Shown: piece after piece, positions 55,317-55,708 of the stretch
Numbering within the stretch: position 1 is the first letter of the stretch
Layout: each line of letters opens with the position of its first letter
Assembly (NCBI GenBank): GCA_009694265.1
Contig: SHVM01000007.1
Coordinates: 1-55,708 of the forward strand
Source of the DNA: Pseudolabrys sp.
GTDB lineage: Bacteria > Pseudomonadota > Alphaproteobacteria > Rhizobiales > Xanthobacteraceae
Direction: 5' to 3'
DNA: 55,708 nt
The notes under the pieces: model-generated
What the model saw: the letters and a program-made list of their open reading frames with translations, nothing else
Database searches by the model: none
What the model was told of the DNA's origin: nothing
Position numbers and translations under genes: made by a program

Positions 55317-55708
55317 CGGTCACTCCGTGATTTTTGCTTGTTCTATGGGGGCTAAGTAGCGGCGCGTGATTTTCGTTCAGTCCGGCCGCGCGATATGTTT
55401 TGAGCGCGGCGTTGCCCGCTTCAGCCAGCGCAAGTTGAATTCACAGGCGGGTGTGACCTCTCCATGCTATGCCGTGTCGCCTGGGTGTGACCTAAAGCAC
55501 TGACCCCATTTTGAGAATCAGCGACTCCGGAACCTGGATTGAGCGACTTTTCCGGCCCTTTTCCCCGCCCGGCCGCGCGCAGGCTTTTTCCGGGGACACG
55601 CCAGCAATCCCTATTTTCCGTCATTTTTCCGTCATACGCGGCGGCATAAAAACCTACCCCCGGAACCTCAAGAAAATGGCTTTCCGAGGCGGCCGGATCG
55701 CTCAATAC
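55317..55708. other. Right-edge non-coding DNA, possible mobile-element border
   Basis: About 390 bases without a convincing gene. A 94-codon minus-strand frame (55421-55705) has no recognisable domain. The 11-base direct repeat GGGTGTGACCT occurs at about 55448-55458 and 55483-55493. The following sequence (TGACCCCATTTTGAG...) looks like the border of an insertion element, but no transposase is visible before the window ends. Confidence 0.3.

Overview
The window looks like a chromosomal segment of a high-GC alphaproteobacterium of the order Hyphomicrobiales (Rhizobiales), close to the Bradyrhizobium/Rhodopseudomonas/Pseudolabrys group. Pointers are a complete iscS-like-sufBCDS-sufT-sufA cluster with an Irr-type iron-control palindrome in front of it, an aroQ-accB-accC-(regulator)-aat-DUF2155-NDUFA12-like block, RNase E with a long acidic insertion in its S1 domain, orphan TctC-type binding proteins, and palindromic intergenic repeats of the GCGCATGATC...GATCATGCGC type. 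Taxonomy is inferred from gene content and remembered family features, not from a search. The left edge lies in an insertion-sequence remnant and the right edge in non-coding, possibly mobile-element-related DNA, so the window may be a contig bounded by repeats.

Layout. 1-231: IS3-family remnant. 0.4-9.98 kb: transport and accessory genes (HbpS/GlcG-like secreted protein, DedA protein, TRAP transporter dctP-dctQ-dctM, parE, an exported protein of unknown function with a TctC receptor, POT peptide transporter). 9.97-12.5 kb, minus strand: pobA, an isoprenylcysteine-methyltransferase-like membrane protein and an alpha/beta hydrolase. 12.5-15.3 kb, plus strand: DEAD-box helicase rhlE and a GGDEF gene broken by an in-frame amber codon. 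15.3-22.4 kb, minus strand: the suf cluster, transcribed from a region holding the Irr-box-like palindrome. 22.4-31.7 kb: hydrolase, SET-domain protein, anmK, tyrS, a 1186-residue AsmA-like protein, a one-cysteine BCP peroxiredoxin and an M23 peptidase. 31.7-36.7 kb, minus strand: cell-wall genes amiC and mrcA followed by prfB, which needs a +1 programmed frameshift. 36.7-42.3 kb: a 600-base leader, rne, and an aldolase/dehydrogenase fusion. 42.3-46.5 kb: PsiF-like protein, a decayed secreted-protein gene, an aminotransferase, an M48 peptidase with TPR-like repeats and a DsbA-family protein. 46.5-54.3 kb: YbdK-type ligase, aroQ, accB, accC, a CheY-like regulator, aat, a DUF2155 protein, a second TctC receptor and an NDUFA12-like protein. 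54.3-55.7 kb: YkvA-like protein, a structured non-coding interval, a frameshifted HPF/RaiA-like gene, then non-coding DNA.

How the genes work together. The suf cluster carries the whole Fe-S assembly path: sulfur donors (SufS plus a second, IscS-like desulfurase), scaffold (SufBCD), carrier (SufA) and the MIP18-like SufT. amiC, mrcA, the M23 peptidase and anmK serve peptidoglycan synthesis, cleavage and recycling. accB and accC supply the biotin carrier and biotin carboxylase of acetyl-CoA carboxylase. Most of the window is ordinary core genome and I see no clear novel multi-gene system. The parts most worth a second look lie between and inside genes: the Irr-like palindrome, the prfB recoding site, the broken GGDEF gene, three inverted repeats built from GCGAATA/GCGAGTA units, a candidate small RNA near 54.84 kb and the structured rne leader.
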